Below, piece by piece: positions 8,507 through 17,640 of a stretch of DNA of 64,000 nt. Made by a program: the position numbers and the translations under genes. How positions within the stretch are numbered: position 1 is the stretch's first letter; every line of letters begins with the position of its first letter. Origin of the DNA: Desemzia incerta. GTDB taxonomy: Bacteria > Bacillota > Bacilli > Lactobacillales > Carnobacteriaceae. The stretch lies in the NCBI RefSeq assembly GCF_900115825.1, contig NZ_FOXW01000001.1:529173-593172 (forward strand). Reading direction: 5' to 3'. Under the pieces are notes generated by a model. It had not been told where the DNA came from. It searched no databases and worked only from the letters and a program-made list of their open reading frames with translations.

Positions 8507-9739
8507 ATGAGAAAAGTCTTAATCGTTGCTTCTGTTTCTGAAATGATTGAAGCGTTCCTGCTGCCTAATATTGAATTGTTGCAAAACATGGGGAATGAAG
8601 TTCATGTAATGGCTAATTTCAAAGATACGGATGCATTGAGACAAGAGCGGATCAATTTGTTCAAAGAGCAGTTATTGAACAGAGGAGTTATTTCCTATTC
8701 TTTGCCTATCCATCGCGATCCCTTTCATGTAGAAAATAAAAGAGCCTACCATCAAATGAAGGAGATTATTGAAACCGAACAATTTTCTATGATCCATTGC
8801 CACACACCGATTGGCGGAGTATTAACTCGTTTAGCTTCCAGAAAAGTGAGAGAATCTGGAACAAAAGTAGTCTATACAGCTCATGGATTTCACTTTTTTA
8901 AAGGAGCACCGCTAAAGAATTGGGCAATTTTTTATACAATTGAAAAAATGTTGTCTAAGTACACTGATTGTTTGATCACGATCAACCAAGAAGATTATTC
9001 TGCGGCACATTCCCATCAGTTCAAAACGAAAATAATCGAAATGATTCCAGGTGTAGGGATCAATCCATTAAAGTTCAGACCAGTTACTGAATCCAAAAGA
9101 AAATACTTGAGACAGCAGTATGGATATGAAGACGAGGAATTTATTTTGATCTATGTAGCAGAATTAAGTTATCGAAAACACCAAGACATGCTCATTTCAA
9201 TGATGCCGAAATTACTGGAGACTGTTCCGACTGCCAGATTGCTGTTAGTAGGTGATGGGGATGAAGACAAATTGTATGAGTATCATTCCTTGATCCACGA
9301 ACTAGGTATTGAGGACCAAGTGAATATGTTGGGTTTCAGGAGGGATGTCAATGACTTGATGTCTTTATCAAATGTTGTAGTCTCCGCTTCCAGACAAGAA
9401 GGACTTCCGGTAAATGTGTTGGAAGCGATGTCGATTGGATTGCCGTTAGTAGTGACTGATTGCAGAGGGAACAGGGATCTGGTCCATGATGGGGAAAATG
9501 GATTTGTAGTCGATATAGATGATACAGATCGTTTTGTTGAAAGAATCATAGAATTGCATCAAGACAAAGAAAAAAGAACAGCCTTTAGTAAAGAAAATTT
9601 AAGAGCTATCAAAAGTTACAGTGTGCACCACGTTAACGATACGTTACAAGCTATCTATCAAAAAGTTTTCCATCTCATTGAGCAAGATGAACTGAAAAAA
9701 GAACATGCAGCTTCTTCTGCGAAGACTACTACGCAATAA
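8507..9739 (+). CDS. Glycosyltransferase family 4 (EpsD-like)
   Basis: GT-B fold glycosyltransferase of 410 residues that adds a sugar to the lipid-linked repeat unit on the cytoplasmic face. The N-terminal acceptor domain has HCHTPIGGVLTRLASR and TAHGFHFFKGAP; the C-terminal donor domain has LLLVGDGDE, MLGFRRDVNDL and the E-x7-E region SRQEGLPVNVLEAMSIGLPL. Overall architecture resembles Bacillus EpsD. The last 20 residues are Ser/Thr/Ala-rich and probably disordered. Acceptor and donor cannot be deduced. Confidence 0.9.
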   Translation: MRKVLIVASVSEMIEAFLLPNIELLQNMGNEVHVMANFKDTDALRQERINLFKEQLLNRGVISYSLPIHRDPFHVENKRAYHQMKEIIETEQFSMIHCHTPIGGVLTRLASRKVRESGTKVVYTAHGFHFFKGAPLKNWAIFYTIEKMLSKYTDCLITINQEDYSAAHSHQFKTKIIEMIPGVGINPLKFRPVTESKRKYLRQQYGYEDEEFILIYVAELSYRKHQDMLISMMPKLLETVPTARLLLVGDGDEDKLYEYHSLIHELGIEDQVNMLGFRRDVNDLMSLSNVVVSASRQEGLPVNVLEAMSIGLPLVVTDCRGNRDLVHDGENGFVVDIDDTDRFVERIIELHQDKEKRTAFSKENLRAIKSYSVHHVNDTLQAIYQKVFHLIEQDELKKEHAASSAKTTTQ

Positions 9740-9857
9740 ACCAGAAAAAATCCTCGTTTATCCTCTTTTGATGTACCAGCTTTTTTAAAAACCACTCTTT
9801 TCATAGAACAGCATAAACTACTGGAGCCTGACTCTAGTAAGATTTGAGGTGTTACTT

Positions 9858-11315
9858 TTGCCAAAAAGCATAAAAAAAAATTTAGGTTATCAAGTCTTAT
9901 TTCAAACGATTCGTATTTTGATGCCAATCATCACAATTCCCATTGTTTCCAACGCCCTTGGTTCAAAAGGAATTGGTATCAGTTTATTTTCCGGATCAAT
10001 TGCAGAGTATTTTGTGTTGTTTTCCAGTCTGGGGATAGGCATTTATGGGAATAGAGAAATTGCCATAGTCAGAGATGATTCTGAAAAGTTGACACGTACT
10101 TTTTCAGAACTGATCATTTTAAAAATCCTGACAACCGGAACTTCCCTCATCGGCTATTTCGTATTGGTTCATCTATTTTTTGAAGGGAATATTTTTATTT
10201 ACTTTCTTCAATCGTTTCATATTTTAGCCGTGTTGTTTGATATTTCCTGGTTTTTCATGGGACTGGAAGATTTTAAAAAAGTAACCTTATCAAACTTATC
10301 GATACAAGTATTGATGTTCTTGTCGATTGTTTTGTTCATCAAAGATTATTCAGATCTGTATTTATACGTCTTTATCATTGCTTTTGCCAACACCTTATCT
10401 CAAGCGGTCATATGGATATTCGCTCGTAAATACGTTCGTTTTCAGCACATCGAACTCTCTTCTTTACTGCACCATTTGAAGCAGATGTGGGTTTATTTCA
10501 TTCCTCAAATCGCCATCACCCTGTACAGCACATTGAATCAAACCATTTTAGGTGTGATTTCCGGCGAAGTAGAAGTAGGGATTTATGGAAATGCCGTCAA
10601 ATTGAGTACTACGATCGTTACGATGATATCCACTATCAATAATGTCATGCTGCCTAGAATGAGCAATCTTTTTGCCAATCAGCAACTCCAGCTTATTAAA
10701 ACCTCTTTAAGCGATGTGATTCATGGGCAGTTGTTTATTTCAATTCCTGCTGTATTTGGATTATGCGCAGTCATTTCTTCTTTGGTTCCTTGGTTTTTTG
10801 GTCAAGATTTTTTAGGCTTGATTCAGTTGATTCCCATTTATTCTGTTGTGATCATTGCTGTTCCTCTAGGAATGTCCGTTTCCAATCTTTATTTGCTGCC
10901 GACTGGAAACACTCGAACATATACTTTTTCTGTTTTTTTAGGCGCTGGAATGAGCGTTGTCTTGAATCTCTTACTGATCCCTTCATTTGGAGCATTGGGA
11001 GCCATCTTGACGACGATTTTAGTAGAGATGTTTGTCACAACCTATCGCTTGATGTACCTAAGAAGAAAAATACAGTTTGCATTGGATTATCGCTTGATAG
11101 GAAAGTATGTAACAGCTGCAGTGACTATGTATATTGGAATTGTTTTTCTGACCCGTCATTTAGCGCCCAATATGCTGACCAATTTGATTCAGTTGATGAT
11201 AGGCGTCGTCATTTATACAGGTATGTGTCTCGTGTTAAAGGTGCCTTTAGTCAAAACCATTTTTCTTCGTCTATTCTTAAAAATGAAAGATGTAAGCAGC
11301 AAAGTCATCCAATAA
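9858..11315 (+). CDS. Polysaccharide flippase (Wzx/EpsK type)
   Basis: Multi-spanning membrane protein of the MOP/PST flippase superfamily that moves lipid-linked repeat units outward. About 485 residues and roughly 12-14 hydrophobic segments, beginning MPKSIKKNLGYQVLFQTIRI, the usual start of this family. TTG 9858 is chosen because GAGGTG ends six bases upstream. A GTG three codons earlier is inside that ribosome binding site. Confidence 0.88.
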   Translation: MPKSIKKNLGYQVLFQTIRILMPIITIPIVSNALGSKGIGISLFSGSIAEYFVLFSSLGIGIYGNREIAIVRDDSEKLTRTFSELIILKILTTGTSLIGYFVLVHLFFEGNIFIYFLQSFHILAVLFDISWFFMGLEDFKKVTLSNLSIQVLMFLSIVLFIKDYSDLYLYVFIIAFANTLSQAVIWIFARKYVRFQHIELSSLLHHLKQMWVYFIPQIAITLYSTLNQTILGVISGEVEVGIYGNAVKLSTTIVTMISTINNVMLPRMSNLFANQQLQLIKTSLSDVIHGQLFISIPAVFGLCAVISSLVPWFFGQDFLGLIQLIPIYSVVIIAVPLGMSVSNLYLLPTGNTRTYTFSVFLGAGMSVVLNLLLIPSFGALGAILTTILVEMFVTTYRLMYLRRKIQFALDYRLIGKYVTAAVTMYIGIVFLTRHLAPNMLTNLIQLMIGVVIYTGMCLVLKVPLVKTIFLRLFLKMKDVSSKVIQ

Positions 11316-11341
11316 TTTAAGATAAATAAGGAGAGATTGCG

Positions 11342-13318
11342 ATGAATCAAAAACCTCGAACTAAACTACTTCCAAACTATTCGATCAAAGAGATGAGTCA
11401 ACTGTTCTTCCGGCAACACAGAGTCGCGATACGTAAAGTGGCTTTTTTAGGGCTAGACAACAGCATGATTTACTTAGCGACCGTACTGTCTTACATCTTT
11501 TTGGATCCTTACATTCTTATCCCAGTAGAAACGTTCTTTGTCGTTGCAAATTTATTTATACTGGTTTATTCGATTTTAGCGTTGAAATTTGATTTATGTG
11601 CGACGTTGTATCGTTATACAGGGGTTAAAGATTTAATCACATTGTTTATGAGTTTGACGATTTCTTTTCTTGTAGTGGTCGTAATTACACCGTTTATTCT
11701 CTCTTTCAGCAGCATGCGCTTGAACTTGTTGGTCTATTTACTTTCTTTATTGATTGTAGGCAGTAGACACATTTTGTTCCGCATCTTTTTTGAACTGAGA
11801 GTTTCATTTGAAAAGAACGGCTTAACGAAAAGGCAGATTCGTACTTTAGTAGTCGGCGCAGGAGATGGCGGCAGTATTTTTATCAAAAGTATCCAAAGTC
11901 ATCCTTCTGATATTCAATTGGTTGGAGTGGTAGATGATGATGCTGCAAAACAACAATTGAACTTTTATGGGGTAAAAATTTTGGGAACCACAAGAGACAT
12001 TTCAGAACTGGTCAAACAGTATGAAATAGAACAAATCACCATCGCCGCCCCGAGCTTAAGCCCGGAAGAGCTGGATCGAATCTTAGGCATTTGCAATAGC
12101 AGCGGTGTTACAGCAAACCTTATTCCATCCATAGAAGATGTCATGAATGGCAAGTTGACCGTTAGTCGTTTCAGATCGATCGATGTAGTCGATTTATTGG
12201 GCAGGGAAGAGATCGAGTTGGACACGACTGCTTTATCGAATTCTATTTGCGGAAAAGTGATTTTGATCAGCGGTGCCGGCGGATCAATCGGCTCAGAAAT
12301 TTGCAGAATCGTAGCGACATTTTCACCCAAAAAAATCGTCTTGCTTGGGCACGGAGAAAATTCTATTTATCAAATCCATAGAGAGCTGTCTAAAAAATAT
12401 GGAAGCCGCATTGAATTGTCTCCTGTAATAGCCGACGTTCAAGATCGAAAAAGAATTTTTGAAGTGATGCAAACCTATCGACCAGATATCGTGTATCATG
12501 CAGCGGCTCACAAACACGTTCCTATGATGGAATACAATCCGATTGAAGCTGTAAAAAACAATGTTTTTGGATCTAAAAATATGGCGGAAGCTGCTAAGGC
12601 GGCCAATGTCCAAACATTTGTCATGGTTTCTACAGATAAAGCAGTCAATCCGCCAAATGTCATGGGAGCCACTAAGCGGATCGCAGAAATGATCGTTACA
12701 AGCTTGAATGAAAAAGGGAAAACAAGGTTTGCCGCTGTGCGATTTGGAAATGTGTTAGGCAGCAGAGGCAGTGTGATTCCGCTGTTTGAAGAACAAGTGA
12801 GAAATGGTGGCCCTGTAACGGTAACCGATTTTCGAATGACACGTTATTTTATGACGATTCCGGAAGCGAGCCGATTGGTGATTCAAGCAGGTGCGTTAGC
12901 TCAAGGAGGAGAAATATTTGTCTTAGACATGGGGAATCCAGTCAAAATCGTAGAACTGGCGAAGAAAATCGTTAAATTAAGCGGATTTTCAGAAGAGGAA
13001 ATCCCTGTTGTGGAAACGGGTATCAGACCGGGAGAAAAGTTATATGAAGAACTCTTGGTTGCCAATGAACGAACCGATAAAAAAGTTTACGATAAGATTT
13101 TTGTTGGAAAAGCTGTCAATCGTCCAATGGAAGATGTCCTCTTCTTTTTAGACCAATTAGCAGGTTGCAAGCCTGAAGAATACAAAGAAAAGCTGATTCA
13201 ATTTGCTAAAGTGGGCGAAAAATCTATCGTTGAAAAAGATGCACAAGTTGTCCAAATGAACCAGCCGTTTTCCAAAGAATTTTCTGCTGCAAAAGAGAAG
13301 TCTCTAGCGCCGGCTTAA
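11342..13318 (+). CDS. Membrane-anchored UDP-GlcNAc 4,6-dehydratase (PglF/CapD/EpsC type)
   Basis: Makes UDP-4-keto-6-deoxy-GlcNAc, the precursor of diamino-trideoxy sugars. The 658-residue long form has about four N-terminal membrane segments (residues 30-145), a first Rossmann domain (VVGAGDGGSIFI near 174) and the catalytic SDR domain with GAGGSIGSE near 311. The active site STDKAVNPPNVMGATKR (from about 430) has Met in place of the usual SDR Tyr, as expected for the long dehydratases with a Ser/Thr-Met-Lys centre. An aminotransferase follows directly. Confidence 0.93.
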   Translation: MNQKPRTKLLPNYSIKEMSQLFFRQHRVAIRKVAFLGLDNSMIYLATVLSYIFLDPYILIPVETFFVVANLFILVYSILALKFDLCATLYRYTGVKDLITLFMSLTISFLVVVVITPFILSFSSMRLNLLVYLLSLLIVGSRHILFRIFFELRVSFEKNGLTKRQIRTLVVGAGDGGSIFIKSIQSHPSDIQLVGVVDDDAAKQQLNFYGVKILGTTRDISELVKQYEIEQITIAAPSLSPEELDRILGICNSSGVTANLIPSIEDVMNGKLTVSRFRSIDVVDLLGREEIELDTTALSNSICGKVILISGAGGSIGSEICRIVATFSPKKIVLLGHGENSIYQIHRELSKKYGSRIELSPVIADVQDRKRIFEVMQTYRPDIVYHAAAHKHVPMMEYNPIEAVKNNVFGSKNMAEAAKAANVQTFVMVSTDKAVNPPNVMGATKRIAEMIVTSLNEKGKTRFAAVRFGNVLGSRGSVIPLFEEQVRNGGPVTVTDFRMTRYFMTIPEASRLVIQAGALAQGGEIFVLDMGNPVKIVELAKKIVKLSGFSEEEIPVVETGIRPGEKLYEELLVANERTDKKVYDKIFVGKAVNRPMEDVLFFLDQLAGCKPEEYKEKLIQFAKVGEKSIVEKDAQVVQMNQPFSKEFSAAKEKSLAPA

Positions 13319-13351
13319 TCTTAACGATGAAGAGAACGGGAGGAAAATACT

Positions 13352-14527
13352 ATGATGAAATCAAAACAAATCTTATTGTCTTCACCTCATATGTCTGGAA
13401 ATGAACAAAAGTATATTGATGAAGCTTTTGAGACCAATTGGATAGCCCCTTTAGGACCTAATGTCAATCACTTTGAAACAGAATTAGCCAGGTATTCTGG
13501 GACTGTTGGAGCTTCTGTAACCAGTTCTGGTACAGCAGCAATTCACTTAGCTTTAACTACTCTGGGAGTGAAAAAAGGGGACACTGTGTTTTGTTCCACA
13601 TTCACATTTATTGCCAGTGCAAACCCGGCAGTATATTTAGGGGCAGAAGTGGTGTTCATTGATTCCGAATTGGACAGTTGGAATATGTCTCCTGAAGCTT
13701 TAGAACGTGCGCTGGTTGCAGCGAAAAAAGTTAATCGCCTGCCCAAAGCCATTATCGTCGTCAACTTGTATGGTCAAAGCGCAAAAATGGATGAACTTTG
13801 TGTCATCGCAGATGCTTATGGAGTGCCTATTGTAGAAGATGCTGCCGAATCGTTGGGAGCAGAGTATAAAGGCAAAAAGAGCGGCAGTATTGGGAAAATC
13901 GGTATCTACTCCTTTAATGGAAATAAAATTATTACGACCTCAGGAGGCGGGGCGATGGTTTCCAATGACGAAGAACTGCTGATTAAATCACGCTTTTTGG
14001 CCACACAAGCAAAGGATGCCGCGCCACACTATGAACACAGTCAAATCGGATATAATTACCGGATGAGCAACATCTTGGCAGGAGTAGGAAGAGCTCAATT
14101 AGCCATTTTAGACGAGAGAGTTCAACAAAGACGAACTGTTTTTGAACGGTATACAGCAGAACTCGAATCTCTTGAAGGTCTTCATTTCATGCCTGAACTA
14201 GCTAATACAAAATCCAATCGTTGGTTGACAACGATGTTGATAAATCCAGCAGTTATCAAGACCAACCCATTTGACGTGATGGTGGAAATGAATGAACAAG
14301 GTATTGAAACAAGAGCGTTGTGGAAACCGCTGCATCTCCAACCTGTTTTTAAACACACAGCTTTCTATGCTCATCGACCAAATGAAATGCCTATTTCCGA
14401 AGCCTTATTCACCACTGGAATTTGCTTGCCAAGTGGCTCGAACATGACAGAAGATGATCAATACAGAGTCATTGATGCACTGAAAAAAGTGTTGAATAAG
14501 CAACCTGCAACAGTAAAAGCTGTATAA
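13352..14527 (+). CDS. PLP-dependent sugar aminotransferase (DegT/DnrJ/EryC1, PglE/EpsN type)
   Basis: Transfers an amino group to the 4-keto sugar made by the upstream dehydratase. The 391-residue protein has TSSGTAAIHLAL for phosphate binding, VEDAAESLGAEYKGKKSG with the cofactor Asp, and the Schiff-base Lys192 in FNGNKIITTSGGG. GGAGG precedes two in-frame ATGs (13352, 13355). With the 4,6-dehydratase and PglC-like transferase it forms three of the four steps of a bacillosamine-type pathway. The dedicated left-handed beta-helix acetyltransferase is absent. Confidence 0.93.
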   Translation: MMKSKQILLSSPHMSGNEQKYIDEAFETNWIAPLGPNVNHFETELARYSGTVGASVTSSGTAAIHLALTTLGVKKGDTVFCSTFTFIASANPAVYLGAEVVFIDSELDSWNMSPEALERALVAAKKVNRLPKAIIVVNLYGQSAKMDELCVIADAYGVPIVEDAAESLGAEYKGKKSGSIGKIGIYSFNGNKIITTSGGGAMVSNDEELLIKSRFLATQAKDAAPHYEHSQIGYNYRMSNILAGVGRAQLAILDERVQQRRTVFERYTAELESLEGLHFMPELANTKSNRWLTTMLINPAVIKTNPFDVMVEMNEQGIETRALWKPLHLQPVFKHTAFYAHRPNEMPISEALFTTGICLPSGSNMTEDDQYRVIDALKKVLNKQPATVKAV

Positions 14528-14610
14528 CCCCCTCCTAAAAAACATCTGCTTTACATTCATCAAACAAGATTTTCCTTTCCATAAATCATTCGCTTTCCAT
14601 CTTAAGTACC
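14528..14610 (+). promoter_or_regulatory. Second C-rich, G-poor intergenic stretch in the EPS operon
   Basis: Direct count gives 26 C and 4 G in 83 bases directly after the aminotransferase stop, no stable hairpin. Same skew as the gap at 6559; possible Rho-loading region. Confidence 0.4.
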
Positions 14611-14631
14611 GAAAGAGGAGTGTGACATTAA

Positions 14632-15561
14632 ATGAAAAAAATCGGTTTAATTGTGCCGTACTTCGGGGAATTCCCTAACTATTTTGACTTATTTTTGAAA
14701 AGCTGTGCATTCAATCCATCTATCGATTGGTTGATTTTTACAGATAATGAAGTTGAAGAATTGCCAAGTAACGTCAAAATAGTGTCTATGACATTTGATC
14801 AGTTGAAAAGCCTGATTTCTTACAAATTAAACACCTCAGCTGCTTTACTCGATCCGTATAAATTATGCGACTACAAACCTGCTTACGGAAAAATATTTGC
14901 TGATTATTTAGAGGAGTATGATTTCTGGGGACATTGTGATATTGATTTGATTTTTGGCAATTTAAGACAATTCATTACAGAAGAAATCTTAACCGAATAC
15001 GATAAGATTTTTATGGACGGACATCTTATCCTTTACCGGAATACGAAAAAAGTCAATCATTCATTCGATTTGATAGGAGATAAAGATACGAGCTTCAGGT
15101 ACTGTATTCAAGTTCTTGAAGTGATGTACTTTGATGAATGGGGAATCAATTTGTTGTACGAGAAATATGGGTTGCGGCAATACAATAATCCTAGATACGC
15201 AGATATTCTTCCTCAGTCTCCTTATTTTAGAAATGTTTTGTTTGGGGATGATCAGCATCATAAAAATCAGTTCTTCCAATGGAGAAACGGACATGTTTAC
15301 AAATGCTGGGAAGAGAATGGAGAAATCCAGCAACGAGAATACAGTTATATCCATCTACAAAAACGTGCTTTCCCAACGCCCCCTTCCTCACTGACAAAAG
15401 AAGAAGCTTTTGTCATTTCTGCTTACGGATTTTACTCCTCTAATGAAACGGTCGAAATCAATAAGGCCAATTACAAACAAGCCTTTCAGTATCATGTCAA
15501 ACGGCTTAAAGGCATCACCCCTATAAAAGTAAAACGTACTCTTAAGGGGTTGATGTTGTAA
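14632..15561 (+). CDS. DUF6625-like putative glycosyltransferase
   Basis: A 309-residue protein starting KKIGLIVPYFGEFPNYFDLF. It resembles uncharacterised proteins (DUF6625) found in capsule and EPS loci. The order of elements is GT-A-like: an N-terminal nucleotide-binding strand pattern, then FWGHCDIDLIFGNLR near residue 100 with a DID that could act as the metal-binding DxD, and a later GDDQHHKNQFFQW. No membrane segment. Its place between the sugar-nucleotide genes and the polymerase supports a role as an additional transferase; this is an inference. Confidence 0.65.
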   Translation: MKKIGLIVPYFGEFPNYFDLFLKSCAFNPSIDWLIFTDNEVEELPSNVKIVSMTFDQLKSLISYKLNTSAALLDPYKLCDYKPAYGKIFADYLEEYDFWGHCDIDLIFGNLRQFITEEILTEYDKIFMDGHLILYRNTKKVNHSFDLIGDKDTSFRYCIQVLEVMYFDEWGINLLYEKYGLRQYNNPRYADILPQSPYFRNVLFGDDQHHKNQFFQWRNGHVYKCWEENGEIQQREYSYIHLQKRAFPTPPSSLTKEEAFVISAYGFYSSNETVEINKANYKQAFQYHVKRLKGITPIKVKRTLKGLML

Positions 15562-15598
15562 AAAAGTAACCCATTATAGGAAAGAAAGGAGTCTTTAA

Positions 15599-16891
15599 AT
15601 GATGGTTTCACGACCCATAGAACTCGGTAAATCCACTAAAAGTTCTACAGGAAGCAGTGTACTGATTGTGATGACGTATTTCATAGGAGCCTTGTTGAAT
15701 CAATCAGATGTACTATTTGGAATGAATATTTCATTGGCTGATTTTTTCATTGTTTTATTTATTGGAGCGCTGATCAATTATAATTTGTTCCATATATCAT
15801 CCACTCACATCTTGGTATTTTTGCTTTTTTCAGTTGTGATTTTTATAAATGCGGTATTTGTCATCCCGAATCTATACCAAATCCCTGTTTATGCAGGAGC
15901 TGTATTGACGGATTATATCAAGGTAGTGGTCAGCTTTTTGTATTTTTTGGTTGGCTACTTGATCGCAAAAAACGGATTGAGTCAAACGCTTTTTAAATGG
16001 TTTGCGATCGCAGCTGTAATATTGGGTTGTTTAGGGATTATTTTTTCTCTTGTGCCTATTCCTCAAATGGTCGATTTATTATTTTATGAACAAGTGAGGT
16101 TGAAGGGGCTGATGAATGATCCAAATTACTTTTCGGTCATTCAATGTGCAGCGATAGCGATCCTATTGCGTTATAAACCTCTGCCTAGTTTATTCAAAAT
16201 CGGTTCGATCTCTATACTAATTCTTTCTATTTTTAGTTCCGGTTCGAAAACTGGGTTTCTTACATTAGGATGTTTGCTTGTCTTTTGGATGTTCAATACT
16301 TTTCTGGAAGGCAAAATTGAAGTGAGGAAACTGATTTTCAACCTCATTTGCTTGTTTGTGGTGTTTTTCTTTCTTCCAAATATCCAAGCGATTTTAAGCA
16401 GCTTTTTAGAAATGATTTCCGATAAGTTCCCAGTTTTTTCCAGAGTAGAACTCTTGCTGACAGACTTTGACCAAGCCGTTACAGCAAATGGGTCTGGGCG
16501 GGAGGAGCAATGGGTCATCGCAATGGATTTGATTCAAGAATTTCCTTTATTAGGAGTAGGAAATACAGCCAACTACTTAACGGTTGTTCAAGGGATGAGC
16601 CCTATGGGAAATCTTGCTCACAATACGTATTTGCAAATGGCAGGAGAATGGGGTATACCTATAACCCTTTTTATGATGTATTACATTACTCGAGTATTTT
16701 TTATTTCGGTTTCTAAAGGGAAAAATAAACAAGTCCACCTTACTACAAAAGAAATGCTGGTTGCTTTTTTAGTCAGTTCGCTGTCCCTCTCTTTTAATAA
16801 TTCCCGTATTTTTTGGCTTCTGCTAGGGATGGCAGTGTGGTATTCGGTAGAACTAAAGGAAAAAAACCACACAACAAAAAAAGACAGATGA
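15599..16891 (+). CDS. O-antigen ligase/polymerase-like membrane protein (Wzy type)
   Basis: A 430-residue integral membrane protein with about ten hydrophobic segments. It carries the Wzy_C-type periplasmic loop GSGREEQWVIAMDLI, then LLGVGNTAN and LAHNTYLQMAGEWGI, conserved features of the polymerase/ligase family. As the only such protein in the locus it is the likely repeat-unit polymerase. The next gene encodes the chain-length regulator. Confidence 0.85.
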   Translation: MMVSRPIELGKSTKSSTGSSVLIVMTYFIGALLNQSDVLFGMNISLADFFIVLFIGALINYNLFHISSTHILVFLLFSVVIFINAVFVIPNLYQIPVYAGAVLTDYIKVVVSFLYFLVGYLIAKNGLSQTLFKWFAIAAVILGCLGIIFSLVPIPQMVDLLFYEQVRLKGLMNDPNYFSVIQCAAIAILLRYKPLPSLFKIGSISILILSIFSSGSKTGFLTLGCLLVFWMFNTFLEGKIEVRKLIFNLICLFVVFFFLPNIQAILSSFLEMISDKFPVFSRVELLLTDFDQAVTANGSGREEQWVIAMDLIQEFPLLGVGNTANYLTVVQGMSPMGNLAHNTYLQMAGEWGIPITLFMMYYITRVFFISVSKGKNKQVHLTTKEMLVAFLVSSLSLSFNNSRIFWLLLGMAVWYSVELKEKNHTTKKDR

Positions 16892-16917
16892 AGAACAGAA
16901 TAAGTGGAGGGATACGG

Positions 16918-17640
16918 ATGAAAAGTACGATTAGTTTAATGGAACTTTTATTGGTCCTTAAAAATAATTGGTATGTGCTGCTTATTGGTGGTGCTGCTTT
17001 TGCAATAGCAGCTTTTCTAGCTAGTACATATCTTATGACGCCGCAATACTCAGCCTCTACCAATCTTTTGGTCTGTCAAGGGGTTTCGGATTCTCAAGCG
17101 ATAGAATTAGGAGAAATCGAAACCAATCTGCGAATGATCCAGACTTATCGGGATGTCATACAAGATCCTATAGTATTAGATGATGCTGCAGAAAATCTAG
17201 GGAATGAATTTACCGCAGAGGAGTTGAAAGAGAAAATCGAAGTCACCATTGAAGAAAATTCTCAAGTATTTTCTCTGACAGCTTTTGCAGATCACCCAGA
17301 TAAAGCCGCATTGATTGCTAACGAAATAGCTGCTTCATTCCAAAAAAATATCATGGAAGTGATCAGTATAGAAAATGTAGCTATTTTATCTCCAGCAAAA
17401 AGCAGTTCCTCTTCTATCTATCCAAATGTGCCTTTCCATACAATCTTGGGTGGATTGATTGGGATGCTTTTCGGAACCATTTATGCGCTGATCATGACTT
17501 TAGCAGATCAAAAAATCCGTACTGAAAAGATGATTCCTCAGTTATTAAAGTGGAATGTTATTGGAGTGATCAGTTCTATAGAAACTGTAGGGGATGCAGG
17601 CTTTGTAACTAAGAACCAGATGAATGGGAGGTCATATTAA
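16918..17640 (+). CDS. Polysaccharide co-polymerase / chain-length determinant (YveK/CpsC/Wzz family)
   Basis: Sets polymer length together with the polymerase. 240 residues: N-terminal membrane segment (about residues 17-37), extracytoplasmic domain beginning TPQYSASTNLLVCQG, and a second membrane segment (about 177-200) after SSSIYPNVPFH, then a cytoplasmic tail. The frame is open further upstream into the polymerase gene, but ATG 16918 has GGAGGG seven bases upstream and fits the family start. The stop overlaps the next start by one base (TAATG). No tyrosine kinase (CpsD/EpsB) or phosphatase gene accompanies it. Confidence 0.87.
   Translation: MKSTISLMELLLVLKNNWYVLLIGGAAFAIAAFLASTYLMTPQYSASTNLLVCQGVSDSQAIELGEIETNLRMIQTYRDVIQDPIVLDDAAENLGNEFTAEELKEKIEVTIEENSQVFSLTAFADHPDKAALIANEIAASFQKNIMEVISIENVAILSPAKSSSSSIYPNVPFHTILGGLIGMLFGTIYALIMTLADQKIRTEKMIPQLLKWNVIGVISSIETVGDAGFVTKNQMNGRSY

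Noticed and set aside
10763..11320. 185-codon same-strand frame inside the flippase gene
   Set aside because: Shadow of the flippase in another frame; Cys/Phe/Ser-rich product with no family resemblance and no ribosome binding site.
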